Shown: positions 1 through 8,081 of the stretch, one piece after another
Layout: every line of letters begins with the position of its first letter
Numbering within the stretch: position 1 is the stretch's first letter
Assembly (NCBI GenBank): GCA_002307375.1
Contig: NTJI01000001.1
Location: 620,001-684,000 of the forward strand
Source of the DNA: Lysobacteraceae bacterium NML93-0399
GTDB lineage: Bacteria > Pseudomonadota > Gammaproteobacteria > Xanthomonadales > Xanthomonadaceae
DNA: 64,000 nt
Direction: 5' to 3'
Translations under genes and position numbers: made by a program
Notes under the pieces: generated by a model
Seen by the model: only the letters and a program-made list of their open reading frames with translations
Databases searched by the model: none
What the model was told of the DNA's origin: nothing

Positions 1-81
1 GGTCCACCCACGCGCCCGTCACCCTGAACATCACTTGGCTCTCGACGCCGCGTTCACTGAATTGCGAGCAAAAACGAGCAC

Positions 82-110
82 TTGGCCACATTCATTAATT
101 TTTATTTAAC
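82..110 (+). promoter_or_regulatory. Candidate sigma70 promoter upstream of the NlpC/P60 gene
   Basis: An AT-rich stretch stands out in GC-rich DNA. TTGGCC (82-87) and TTTAAC (105-110) each match 4 of 6 consensus bases of the -35 and -10 hexamers, with a 17-bp spacer. This places transcription start about 50 bp before the CDS. It is pattern matching only. Nothing else is recognisable in bases 1-80. Confidence 0.3.
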
Positions 111-169
111 AACCCGATGACGTTCGTCCGGTAGTTTGCGTCGCTGGTCCGAGCCGACGTGAAACCCAC

Positions 170-823
170 GTGATGACGAAAGACGCTGCAACAGGCGCCC
201 GCGCCCACCGCCGATGCCTGTCCCGCACCGCCCTCGCTGCCGTGCTTCTTGCGTTCGCTTCCGCCCCGGCATTTGCCGGTCCGGGCCTGGCTGCCGATTC
301 GGCTGACCAGTTCGAGACGACGACGTCGGTCGCCCGGGCCCTTGCCGCGCCCACCGCCCAGCTCGCCCAGCCGGAGATGCTGCTGGCCAGCGACATCAAC
401 CAGCTGATCGCGATGGAGGTCGACAAGCCGGTCCAGGCCGACGGCCGCGTCGAAGGTCTGCTCAAGCGCGCGCTGACCCTGATCGGCACGCCCTACCGCT
501 GGGGCGGTTCCAGCCCCGACAGCGGTTTCGACTGCAGTGGTCTGGTCGGCTATGTGTTCCGCACCGCGCTGGGCATCGAGCTGCCGCGCGTCTCGCGCGA
601 CATGGCCCAGAACGGCGAGCGCGTCGAGCGTGCTGCGTTGACCGCCGGCGATCTGGTGTTCTTCGGCCGCCGCGGCAACCGCATCGACCACGTCGGCATC
701 TACCTGGGCGATGGCCGCTTCGTGCATGCCCCGCGCAGCGGCAAGGACGTGATGGTGTCCGAACTCGACACCGGCTACTGGGCCACCCGCTTCAAGTCCG
801 CGCGCCGCGTCGCCGGCGTCTGA
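170..823 (+). CDS. Secreted C40-family (NlpC/P60) peptidase
   Basis: This is a probable cell-wall endopeptidase that cleaves peptidoglycan stem peptides in the periplasm. The 217-residue protein has an N-terminal signal peptide (basic start, hydrophobic core to about residue 36, ending AFA). A C-terminal NlpC/P60 domain (about 95-217) carries the triad: Cys122 in DCSGLV, His174 in DHVGIY and His186 in FVHAP. The start is GTG at 170 or the adjacent ATG at 173; no strong ribosome binding site separates them. It is monocistronic, followed directly by a hairpin terminator. Family assignment is secure. The substrate bond (D,L- or L,D-cleavage) cannot be read from sequence. Confidence 0.9.
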   Translation: MMTKDAATGARAHRRCLSRTALAAVLLAFASAPAFAGPGLAADSADQFETTTSVARALAAPTAQLAQPEMLLASDINQLIAMEVDKPVQADGRVEGLLKRALTLIGTPYRWGGSSPDSGFDCSGLVGYVFRTALGIELPRVSRDMAQNGERVERAALTAGDLVFFGRRGNRIDHVGIYLGDGRFVHAPRSGKDVMVSELDTGYWATRFKSARRVAGV

Positions 824-844
824 GGAGCAACCCTCGGAAGATCG

Positions 845-869
845 AAAGGCCGCCGAAAGGCGGCCTTTT
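845..869 (+). terminator. Rho-independent terminator after the NlpC/P60 gene
   Basis: A 9-bp GC-rich stem (AAGGCCGCC/GGCGGCCTT) with a GAAA loop ends in a short T run, 22 bp past the stop codon. Near-identical hairpins recur at 1165-1189 and 1488-1512. Confidence 0.85.
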
Positions 870-1164
870 GCGTTGTGGGCGTTCGGCTCCGGGCAGTCGA
901 TTTCTTGGATCCGAGTAGCGAGCGCTGAGCCGCGCCAGCCGGCTATCGGACATGCACACGCTGCTCCTTCCCCCGCGTGCGGGGGAAGGTTGGGATGGGG
1001 GCGAGCCGTCCAACCCGGCGACATCGAGATCCCGGTGATGCCTGATCGCCCTGAGCCAGCTCCACGGCACTGACGTTTTGCCCCCACCCACCCCTCCCCC
1101 GCCAGGCGGGGGAGGGCTCGAAACCGAAACGGGGCCGGCACGCTGCAAGCCCACATCAAACAGA

Positions 1165-1189
1165 AAAGGCCGCCGACAGGCGGCCTTTT
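1165..1189. terminator. Second copy of the terminator hairpin inside the tandem module
   Basis: Same stem as 845-869 with a GACA loop and TTTT tail. It does not directly follow a gene, so it is probably a by-product of the module duplication. Confidence 0.6.
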
Positions 1190-1487
1190 GCGTTATGGGC
1201 TTTCGGCTCCGGGCAGTCGATTTCTTGAATCCGAGTAGCGAGGGCCGAGCCGCGCCAGCCGGCTATCGGACATGCACACGCTGCTCCTTCCCCCGCGTGC
1301 GGGGGAAGGTCGGGATGGGGGCGAGCCGTCCGATCCAGCTATGGCGGAGTTCCATGTGACGCCTGATCGCCCTGGATCAGATGCGCAGTGATTCGAGGGT
1401 TTGCCCCCACCCAACCCTCCCCCGCTTCGCGGGGGAAGGCTCAAGCCGAGACCGGCGGGGCTGGCGCATCGGTCCGCCAGAAACAGA

Positions 1488-1512
1488 AAAGGCCGCCCGG
1501 AGGCGGCCTTTT
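1488..1512 (-). terminator. Terminator of rhlE (third hairpin copy)
   Basis: AAAGGCCGCC/GGCGGCCTTTT stem. Read on the minus strand it lies about 50 bp past the helicase stop codon and has T runs on both sides, so it can act in both directions. Confidence 0.75.
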
Positions 1513-1561
1513 CATCAACGGTGAAACGCGGGGTGGTGTGACCCGGCCCCGCGTCAATGCA

Positions 1562-2944
1562 TCAAGCGCGGCTGTCCCGACGTCCCTGCTGCGGGCGACC
1601 GTTGCCGGCGCGGTGCTGCTTGGGGCCGGCGTGGGCGTGGGCGCTGCGGTCGGCCGGCTTGCCGTGTCCACGGTTGCCGGGCTTGCGCGGAGCGCGATCG
1701 CCGCCGGGCTTCTGCTCGCCCATGCGGGCACCGGGACGGCCGCCTGCAGGCTGGCGACGCTGGCCGCCGCCGTTCTTCGGGATCGGCGTATCCAGCCGGA
1801 CCGGCTGGCTCGGCTCGAAGCCTTCGACCGCGCTCATCTCGATGTCGGCCTTGAGCATGCGCTGGATCTGGCGCAGCAGGCCACCCTCTTCCGGCGACAC
1901 CAGCGACAGCGCCTCGCCCGACGCGCCGTTGCGACCAGTGCGGCCGATGCGGTGCACGTAGTCCTCGGCCACCATCGGCAGGTCATGGTTGATGACCAGC
2001 GGCAGGTTCGGAATGTCGAGGCCGCGCGCGGCGACGTCGGTGGCCACCAGGATGCGGGCGCGGCCGGACTTGAACGCATCCAGTGCCTTCTGGCGCTGGG
2101 CCTGGCTCTTGTTGCCGTGAATGGCGACCGACGGCAGGCCCGACTCGGCCAGCTGCTCGGCCAGACGGTTGCAGCCGTGCTTGGTCTTGCCGAACACCAG
2201 CACCTGGTCGGTGTGACGCTTGGACAGCAGCTCGACCAGCAGATCGCGCTTGCGGCTGTTGTCGACCGGGTGCGCACGGTGCGCGATGGTCTCGGCGATC
2301 GTGCTGTTCTGCGCCACCTGCACCTGCTGCGGATCGCGCATGAACTCCAGCGCCATCGCCTTGATGCGCGGCTCGAACGTGGCCGAGAACAGCAGCGTCT
2401 GGCGCTGCTTCGGCACGCGGTTGAGGATGCGCTTCATCTGCGGCAGGAAGCCCATGTCGAGCATGCGGTCGGCTTCGTCGAGCACCAGCAGTTCGACGGC
2501 ATCGAGCTTGGCGTGGCCGCTGTCCATGTGGTCGAGCAGACGACCCGGGCACGCGATCAGCACGTCCACGCCGCGACGCAGATTGTCGATCTGCGGCTGC
2601 ATGCCGGCGCCACCGAAGATGGTGGTGACGTTCATGCGCAGATGGCGGCCGTAGGTCTTGAGATTGTCGGCGACCTGCACCGCCAGCTCGCGGGTCGGCA
2701 CCAGGATCAGGGCGCGCGGCTTGCGCGGGCCCTTGGGCGGCGTTTCCTTGGCGAGGCGCTGCAGCAGCGGCAGGCCGAACGCGGCGGTCTTGCCGGTACC
2801 GGTCTGGGCGCCGCCCAACACGTCGTGGCCGGCCAGGACCAGCGGAATGGCCTGTTCCTGGATCGGGGTCGGGGTGGTGTAGTCGGTTTCGGCGAGCGCG
2901 CGCAGCAGCGCGGGCGACAGCCCGAGGGTTTCGAACGTGGTCAT
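1562..2944 (-). CDS. rhlE: DEAD-box ATP-dependent RNA helicase, RhlE type
   Basis: The protein unwinds RNA duplexes with ATP and is linked in other bacteria to ribosome maturation and mRNA turnover in the cytoplasm. It has 460 residues from the start MTTFETLGLS. The frame stays open further upstream, but family similarity starts at this ATG. Motifs in order: Q motif (TPTPIQEQA), AQTGTGKT, PTRELA, a CPGR variant of motif Ib, DEAD in LDEADRMLDMGF, SAT and HRIGRTGR. A basic Gly/Arg/Pro-rich tail of about 70 residues follows, typical of RNA-binding extensions. The gene stands alone, with about 600 bp of gene-free DNA upstream. Confidence 0.95.
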   Translation of the reverse strand: MTTFETLGLSPALLRALAETDYTTPTPIQEQAIPLVLAGHDVLGGAQTGTGKTAAFGLPLLQRLAKETPPKGPRKPRALILVPTRELAVQVADNLKTYGRHLRMNVTTIFGGAGMQPQIDNLRRGVDVLIACPGRLLDHMDSGHAKLDAVELLVLDEADRMLDMGFLPQMKRILNRVPKQRQTLLFSATFEPRIKAMALEFMRDPQQVQVAQNSTIAETIAHRAHPVDNSRKRDLLVELLSKRHTDQVLVFGKTKHGCNRLAEQLAESGLPSVAIHGNKSQAQRQKALDAFKSGRARILVATDVAARGLDIPNLPLVINHDLPMVAEDYVHRIGRTGRNGASGEALSLVSPEEGGLLRQIQRMLKADIEMSAVEGFEPSQPVRLDTPIPKNGGGQRRQPAGGRPGARMGEQKPGGDRAPRKPGNRGHGKPADRSAHAHAGPKQHRAGNGRPQQGRRDSRA

Positions 2945-3550
2945 GCGATGACTCCAGTGGTCCATGCGCGAACGACAGCCGGCCCGCATGCACGGGCACA
3001 GGCATCGAAGCCGTTGCGATGGTGTGGACCCGGCGCTATCCCTGAACCGCGCTGCTGGATCCGTTGTGACGGCACCCGAAGAACCGGGGCCGTGTCTGCG
3101 CGACGAAAGACGTGCGGGGGTAACAACCGGACGGTGCGAAGGCACCGGCGGCGAACCAGGATCGTACCGGGGCCGATGAAGGCCGGAGGTTGGCGACCGC
3201 GCTGCAGGACCGGCGCAGTCTACGGCATGGCGGCAGCGGCAGCCAGACACACGTCGCGCGACGCTGCGTCCGCGTTCATGCCCTGTGCGTCCTTCACGGC
3301 GTGTGTCACGCTCGCGCCGACATCGACGGGGACCTTCCACATGGCTTCAGGCCGAGGCGCCCGGAGTGCCGCATGCATCGTGACGATTCGACCGGCGGCT
3401 CCCCTGTCGGTCGTCTGCGACGACGGCACGCGCCTGGCCCGCTGCCCCCGTCCACCCCGCCGGGTAATGGCGTCCGGGCAGACGGCATGATGCACATCGC
3501 AACCGCCGTCGGCACTGCGCCGACGCCCACCGTTCCAAGGACATGACGCC
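2945..3550. other. 606-bp gene-free interval between rhlE and the antiporter gene (divergent)
   Basis: No ORF here shows family similarity, a start context or codon use convincing enough to call a gene. It holds the divergent promoters of rhlE (minus) and the antiporter gene (plus). An AAGGA ribosome binding site lies at 3537-3541. The length allows a long rhlE leader, but no specific fold was identified. Confidence 0.5.
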
Positions 3551-5383
3551 ATGGCCGCAGGCCCGCACGAAACCACGAGCCAGCTGATTTCCGTCGTCGC
3601 CCTGCTGGGCGCTGCGGTCGTGGCGGTACCGCTGTTCCGCAAGCTCAGGCTGGGCTCGGTGCTCGGCTATCTCGCCGCGGGCCTGGCGATCGGGCCCTTC
3701 GGTTTCGGCTGGTTCTCCGATCCGCAGTCGATCCTGCACGTCGCCGAACTGGGCGTGGTGATGTTCTTGTTCGTCATTGGACTGGAGATGCGGCCCTCGC
3801 ACCTGTGGGGCCTGCGCCGGCAGATCTTCGGCCTGGGCGCGCTGCAGATCTGCCTGGCGATCGCCGCGCTCACGGTCGTGCTGTTCGCCTTCGGCTTCGA
3901 CTGGCGCATCGCCTTCGTGGGCGCGTCGGGCTTCGTGATGACCTCGACCGCGGTGGTCATGCAGCTGCTGTCGGAGCGCGGCGAGATCGCCCTGCCCCAC
4001 GGCCAGAAGATCGTCTCGGTGCTGCTGTTCGAGGATCTGCTGATCGTGCCGCTGCTGGCGTTGATCGCCTTTCTTGCGCCGACACCCGAGGCGGCCGCCG
4101 ACGCCCCCTCGCGCTGGATGTCGGTCGCGATCGGCATCGGCTCGCTGGCCGCACTGATCGTCGCCGGCATCTATCTGCTCAACCCGATGTTCCGCGTGCT
4201 CGCCGCGGCCAAGGCGCGCGAGGTCATGACCGCGGCTGCGTTGCTGGTGGTGCTCGGCGCGGCGCTGCTGATGCAGCTGGGCGGGCTATCGATGGCGATG
4301 GGCGCGTTCCTCGCCGGCGTGCTGCTGTCCGAATCCTCGTTCCGGCACCAGATCGAAGCCGACATCGAACCCTTCCGCGGCATCCTGCTGGGCCTGTTCT
4401 TCCTCGGCGTCGGCATGGCGCTGGATCTGGGCGTGGTGGCCGCGAACTGGCCGCTTATCGTCGGCGCGGTATTCGCACTGATGGCGACCAAGGCGCTGTG
4501 CATCTACATCGTCGCGCGCGTGACCCGCAGCGCGCACCGCGAGGCACTGGAGCGCGCGGTGCTGATGGCGCAGGGCGGCGAGTTCGCCTTCGTGCTGTTC
4601 GCCGCCGCGGCCGCCACCGGTCTGATCGATGCCGAGGTCAATGCCAATCTCACCGCGGTCGTGGTGCTGTCGATGGCGCTCACGCCACTGATGGTGCTGA
4701 TGACCGGGCCGCTGACGCGTCGCACCGAAGGCCCCTCGCTCGACGGCATCGACGTGGTCGAAAACCAGACCGGCAGCGTGCTGATCATCGGCTTCGGCCG
4801 CTTCGGCCAGGTCATGAGCCAGTCGCTGCTGGCGCGCGACGTCGATGTGACCATCATCGATACCGACATCGAGATGATCCGCAGCGCGGCCGAATTCGGC
4901 TTCAAGGTCTACTACGGCGACGGCACCCGGCTCGACGTGCTGCACGCCTCCGGTGCGCACAGTGCGCGCGCCATCGCGGTCTGCATCGATGACCGCGAGG
5001 CCGCCGATCGCATCGTCGAACTGGCCGCGCACGAATTCCCGCAGGCCAAGCTGATGGTGCGCGCCTATGACCGCGCGCACGCGCTGACGCTGGTCAACGC
5101 CGGCGTCGATGTGCAGATCCGCGAGACCTTCGAGTCGGCGGTGCTGTTCGGCGCCCACGCCCTGCGCGCGCTCGACGTGCCCGAGGAAGAGGCCGACGCG
5201 ATCGCCGAGCAGGTGCGGCGCCTGGACACCGAACGCTTCGAACTGGAAATCGCCAGCAACGACACCCGCGCCGGCATCCCGCTGATCATCAAGAACACCG
5301 CCGCGCCCGGCCCGAAGCCGACGCCGCTGACCCGGCCCAGGCGCGAGAGCCGGTCCTTGAACAGCGACGCGCCTACGTCCTGA
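3551..5383 (+). CDS. CPA2-family monovalent cation:proton antiporter (KefB/KefC-like)
   Basis: An inner-membrane K+/H+ (or Na+/H+) antiporter of the Kef type, used in pH and electrophile stress. The 610-residue protein has an N-terminal Na_H_Exchanger domain with about 12 membrane segments (residues 10-390). A cytosolic TrkA-N (KTN) domain follows, with a Rossmann glycine motif GFGRFG at 414-419 and a nucleotide-binding acidic residue in IDTD. Length fits E. coli KefB/KefC (about 600). An AAGGA site precedes the ATG by 9 bases. No KefF/KefG ancillary quinone reductase gene lies next to it. Ion specificity and glutathione control cannot be decided from sequence, so no symbol is given. Confidence 0.9.
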   Translation: MAAGPHETTSQLISVVALLGAAVVAVPLFRKLRLGSVLGYLAAGLAIGPFGFGWFSDPQSILHVAELGVVMFLFVIGLEMRPSHLWGLRRQIFGLGALQICLAIAALTVVLFAFGFDWRIAFVGASGFVMTSTAVVMQLLSERGEIALPHGQKIVSVLLFEDLLIVPLLALIAFLAPTPEAAADAPSRWMSVAIGIGSLAALIVAGIYLLNPMFRVLAAAKAREVMTAAALLVVLGAALLMQLGGLSMAMGAFLAGVLLSESSFRHQIEADIEPFRGILLGLFFLGVGMALDLGVVAANWPLIVGAVFALMATKALCIYIVARVTRSAHREALERAVLMAQGGEFAFVLFAAAAATGLIDAEVNANLTAVVVLSMALTPLMVLMTGPLTRRTEGPSLDGIDVVENQTGSVLIIGFGRFGQVMSQSLLARDVDVTIIDTDIEMIRSAAEFGFKVYYGDGTRLDVLHASGAHSARAIAVCIDDREAADRIVELAAHEFPQAKLMVRAYDRAHALTLVNAGVDVQIRETFESAVLFGAHALRALDVPEEEADAIAEQVRRLDTERFELEIASNDTRAGIPLIIKNTAAPGPKPTPLTRPRRESRSLNSDAPTS

Positions 5384-5586
5384 TTCCGGGCGCGGACCGC
5401 TCCTGCTCCGGATGGCGGCGGCGTCGACACCACCCCGCCTGCGAACACCCGTTCGCCAGATGCCGCACAGCCCTCCGGGCCGGGCCGCCACGGCATGACC
5501 TTCGACACCCCCGGGCGTCCGGGCGCAGGCGTAGAGTGCGCGCACACCGGGCGCCGCCCGGCGTTTCCTTCTTTCGGAGATTCCAC

Positions 5587-7698
5587 GTGATTGCCACTGC
5601 TCCCAGGCGCCTGCTGCTGACCTGTTCGGTCGTGCTGGCGCTGTCCGCCTGTTCGGGCGGTCAGGATGCTTCCACGGCGACGGACACCGCCGCGACCACC
5701 ACCGATGTCGAGCCCAGGGCGCTGACGCTCGACGAGAGCGCGCTGCCCGGCGTGAACCGCTTCGAGATCGGCGATCTCGACACCAGCAAGAACGCGTGTA
5801 CCGATTTCAACGGCTACGCCAACGGCAAGTGGCTGGCCGCCAACGCCATCCCCGGCGACCGCACGTCGTGGGGTGCGTTCGAGATGCTCGACGAGCGCTC
5901 GACCGCGATCCAGCGCCAGCTCGCCGAACAGTCGGCCGCCGACATGGCGGCAACGGGCGTACAGAAGATCGTCGGCGACTTCTGGGCCACCGGCATGGAC
6001 GCCGAAACGATCAACGCCCAGGGCATCGAACCGCTGGCCGATCGCCTGGCGGCGATCGATGCGCTGGCCGATGGCCCGGCCGTGGCGCAGTACCTGCGCA
6101 GCACCTACGCACGCGGCGAGGGCGGGCTGTTCGGTTTCGGCCCGGAGGCCGACTTCGACGCGCCGACGATGAACATCGCCTATGTGATGCAGGGTGGCCT
6201 GGGCCTGCCCGACACCACCTACTACACCGACGCCGACAAGGCAGAAACGCGCGAGCAGTACGTGGCGCACATCGCCAGAACGCTGGAACTCTCCGGCGTG
6301 CCGGCCGCCGATGCGGCCAACCAGGCCAAGGCCGTGCTGGCCTTCGAGACGCGCCTTGCCGGCAAGTCCAAGTCCAGCGTCGAGATGTCGCGTGACGTGA
6401 AGCTGTTCTACAACCCGGTCACACCGGCGCAGGCCGACGCGCTGACGCCGAACTTCCCGTGGACGGCGTTCTTCGAATCGCAGGGCGTCGCGGTGCCGGA
6501 GAAGTTCTCGCTGGCGATTCCCGAGTTCCACCAGGAAGTGAGCGCCATGCTCGGCGACACGCCGGTCGCCGACTGGCAGGCCTACCTGCGCTATCACCTG
6601 GTCGACGGGGCATCGCCGTACCTGGGCGATGCGTTCGTGCAGGAGAACTTCGACTTCTACGGCAACAAGCTGCGCGGCCAGAAGGAACTCAAGGCGCGCG
6701 AAAAGCGCGTGCTCGACACGCTCAACGGCCAGGCCGGCGAAACGCTGGGCCAGCTGTACGTGCAGGTCGCGTTCCCGGCCGAATCGAAGGCGCGCATGGA
6801 GACGCTGGTCAAGAACCTGTCGGATGCGCTGAAGGTGCGCATCGAGAATCTCCACTGGATGACCGACGAGACCAAGGCGCGCGCCATGGACAAGTGGGCC
6901 TCGTTCACGCCGAAGATCGGTTACCCGGACAAGTGGCGCGACTGGAGCGGCCTCAGCACCTCGCGTGACAGCTACATCGGCAACGTGCTCGCTGCGACCG
7001 AGTTCAACTACAAGTGGGCGCTGTCGAAGATCGGCCAGCCGGTCGACAAGACCGAATGGGGCATGACCCCGCAGACGGTCAACGCCTATTACAACCCGCT
7101 GCAGAACGAGATCGTGTTCCCGGCGGCCATCCTGCAGCCGCCGTTCTTCGATCCCGAGGCCTCGGACGAGATCAACTACGGCGGCATCGGCGCGGTGATC
7201 GGTCACGAGATGACCCACGGCTACGACGACCAGGGCAGCCGCTTCGGGCCGACCGGCAAGTTCGAGAACTGGTGGACCCAGGCCGACGCGGCCGGTTTCG
7301 AAGGCCGCACCGATCGGCTGATCGCGCAGTTCAACGGTTACGAGGCGGTGCGCGGCCAGCACGTCGACGGCAAGCTGACGCTCGGCGAGAACATCGCCGA
7401 CCTCGGCGGCCTGGCCACGGCCTTTGATGCGATGAAGGCGGCGGCCGGCGATACGCCCGACCCGATGACCGACGGCCTGAGCCGCGATCAGCGCTTCTTC
7501 CTCAACTGGGCCACGGTGTGGCGTCGCAACTTCACCCCGCAGGAACTCGACGTGCGGCTGAAGACCGACCCGCACGCGCCGGCGAACTTCCGCGCGATCG
7601 GCGCGCCGTCGAACCTGCCAGCGTTCGCGGCCGCGTTCTCGTGCAAGCCGGGCGACCCGATGGTCCGCCAGGGCGAGCAGCAGGTCGTGATCTGGTGA
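5587..7698 (+). CDS. M13-family zinc metallopeptidase, lipoprotein (active-site intact)
   Basis: A neprilysin/PepO-like endopeptidase, probably anchored in the periplasm and acting on peptides. The GTG start at 5587 is chosen because a GGAGA site precedes it and the product then opens with a lipoprotein signal (hydrophobic stretch ending LSAC, lipid Cys near residue 22). The 703-residue protein has the M13 N domain, then the catalytic domain: NAYYNP substrate motif, HEMTH zinc motif (His540, Glu541, His544), ENIAD third ligand (Glu601), and the C-terminal DPHAP...R motif and terminal Trp. A diverged, probably inactive paralogue follows downstream. A strong terminator lies between the two genes, so they are probably separate transcripts. 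Confidence 0.93.
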   Translation: MIATAPRRLLLTCSVVLALSACSGGQDASTATDTAATTTDVEPRALTLDESALPGVNRFEIGDLDTSKNACTDFNGYANGKWLAANAIPGDRTSWGAFEMLDERSTAIQRQLAEQSAADMAATGVQKIVGDFWATGMDAETINAQGIEPLADRLAAIDALADGPAVAQYLRSTYARGEGGLFGFGPEADFDAPTMNIAYVMQGGLGLPDTTYYTDADKAETREQYVAHIARTLELSGVPAADAANQAKAVLAFETRLAGKSKSSVEMSRDVKLFYNPVTPAQADALTPNFPWTAFFESQGVAVPEKFSLAIPEFHQEVSAMLGDTPVADWQAYLRYHLVDGASPYLGDAFVQENFDFYGNKLRGQKELKAREKRVLDTLNGQAGETLGQLYVQVAFPAESKARMETLVKNLSDALKVRIENLHWMTDETKARAMDKWASFTPKIGYPDKWRDWSGLSTSRDSYIGNVLAATEFNYKWALSKIGQPVDKTEWGMTPQTVNAYYNPLQNEIVFPAAILQPPFFDPEASDEINYGGIGAVIGHEMTHGYDDQGSRFGPTGKFENWWTQADAAGFEGRTDRLIAQFNGYEAVRGQHVDGKLTLGENIADLGGLATAFDAMKAAAGDTPDPMTDGLSRDQRFFLNWATVWRRNFTPQELDVRLKTDPHAPANFRAIGAPSNLPAFAAAFSCKPGDPMVRQGEQQVVIW

Positions 7699-7723
7699 TC
7701 GACGCGGCATCGCGTTGACGACG

Positions 7724-7751
7724 AAGCCCGGCAGCGATGCCGGGCTTTTTT
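7724..7751 (+). terminator. Terminator after the first M13 peptidase gene
   Basis: AAGCCCGGC/GCCGGGCTT stem with an AGCGAT loop and six Ts, 25 bp past the stop codon. Confidence 0.85.
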
Positions 7752-7814
7752 GTGCGTCGGCACGCTCGTGGATCGCGTTTGCCAAGTCGGGCAACACCAG
7801 CGAAGAGTGCAGTA

Positions 7815-7975
7815 TCCGGCTCCTTCTCCCGCTTTGCGGGGAAGGCCGGGATGGGGGCGAACGATCGGATCAGCGAAACATGGACTCGAGCGAAGCGCGC
7901 GCAGCGTCTCTAGGTTGGCGCCGTCTGGAAGTTCGCCCCCACCCAACCCTCCCCCGCGCGGGAGGGCTTGAGCGT
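7815..7975. repeat. Paired inverted REP-like palindromes (third module of the 845-1487 type)
   Basis: The left unit at 7820-7863 (TCCTTCTCCCGC...GCGGGGAAGG then GGGATGGGGGCGA) and the right unit at 7931-7973 (CGCCCCCACCCAACCCTCCC...) face each other across about 70 bp. As in the 5' copies, the module follows a terminator. The interval 7752-8081 holds nothing else recognisable. Confidence 0.75.
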
Positions 7976-8081
7976 TCGCTCGAACCGCAACGCGTCGTGC
8001 TCCGCGTCCCGCATTTCTCGCGCATGTTGCGGTCCTGAGGCTTGCTAGACTTGCGCGATTCACGCCCGCACGGACCCTGCA

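Larger units (their letters stand above)
845..1487. repeat. Two tandem ~320-bp modules, each terminator plus paired REP-like palindromes
   Basis: Bases 845-1164 and 1165-1487 are direct copies with a period of about 320 bp. The first 150 bp of each are nearly identical, and the rest is more diverged. Each copy starts with the same terminator hairpin. Each then holds a left palindrome (964-1008; 1284-1328: CCTTCCCCCGC...GCGGGGGAAGG followed by GGGATGGGGGCGAG) and, about 75 bp on, an inverted right palindrome (1081-1120; 1404-1445). The interval 870-1561 has no credible gene. Confidence 0.85.

Noticed and set aside
1388-3490. A 700-codon plus-strand frame across rhlE
   Set aside because: It is antisense to the helicase, with no domain motifs. 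It exists only because stop codons are rare in this base composition.
3190-3546. A 118-codon frame upstream of the antiporter gene
   Set aside because: No similarity, no ribosome binding site, and Arg/His-rich composition like other mirror frames. The antiporter start has its own AAGGA site nearby.
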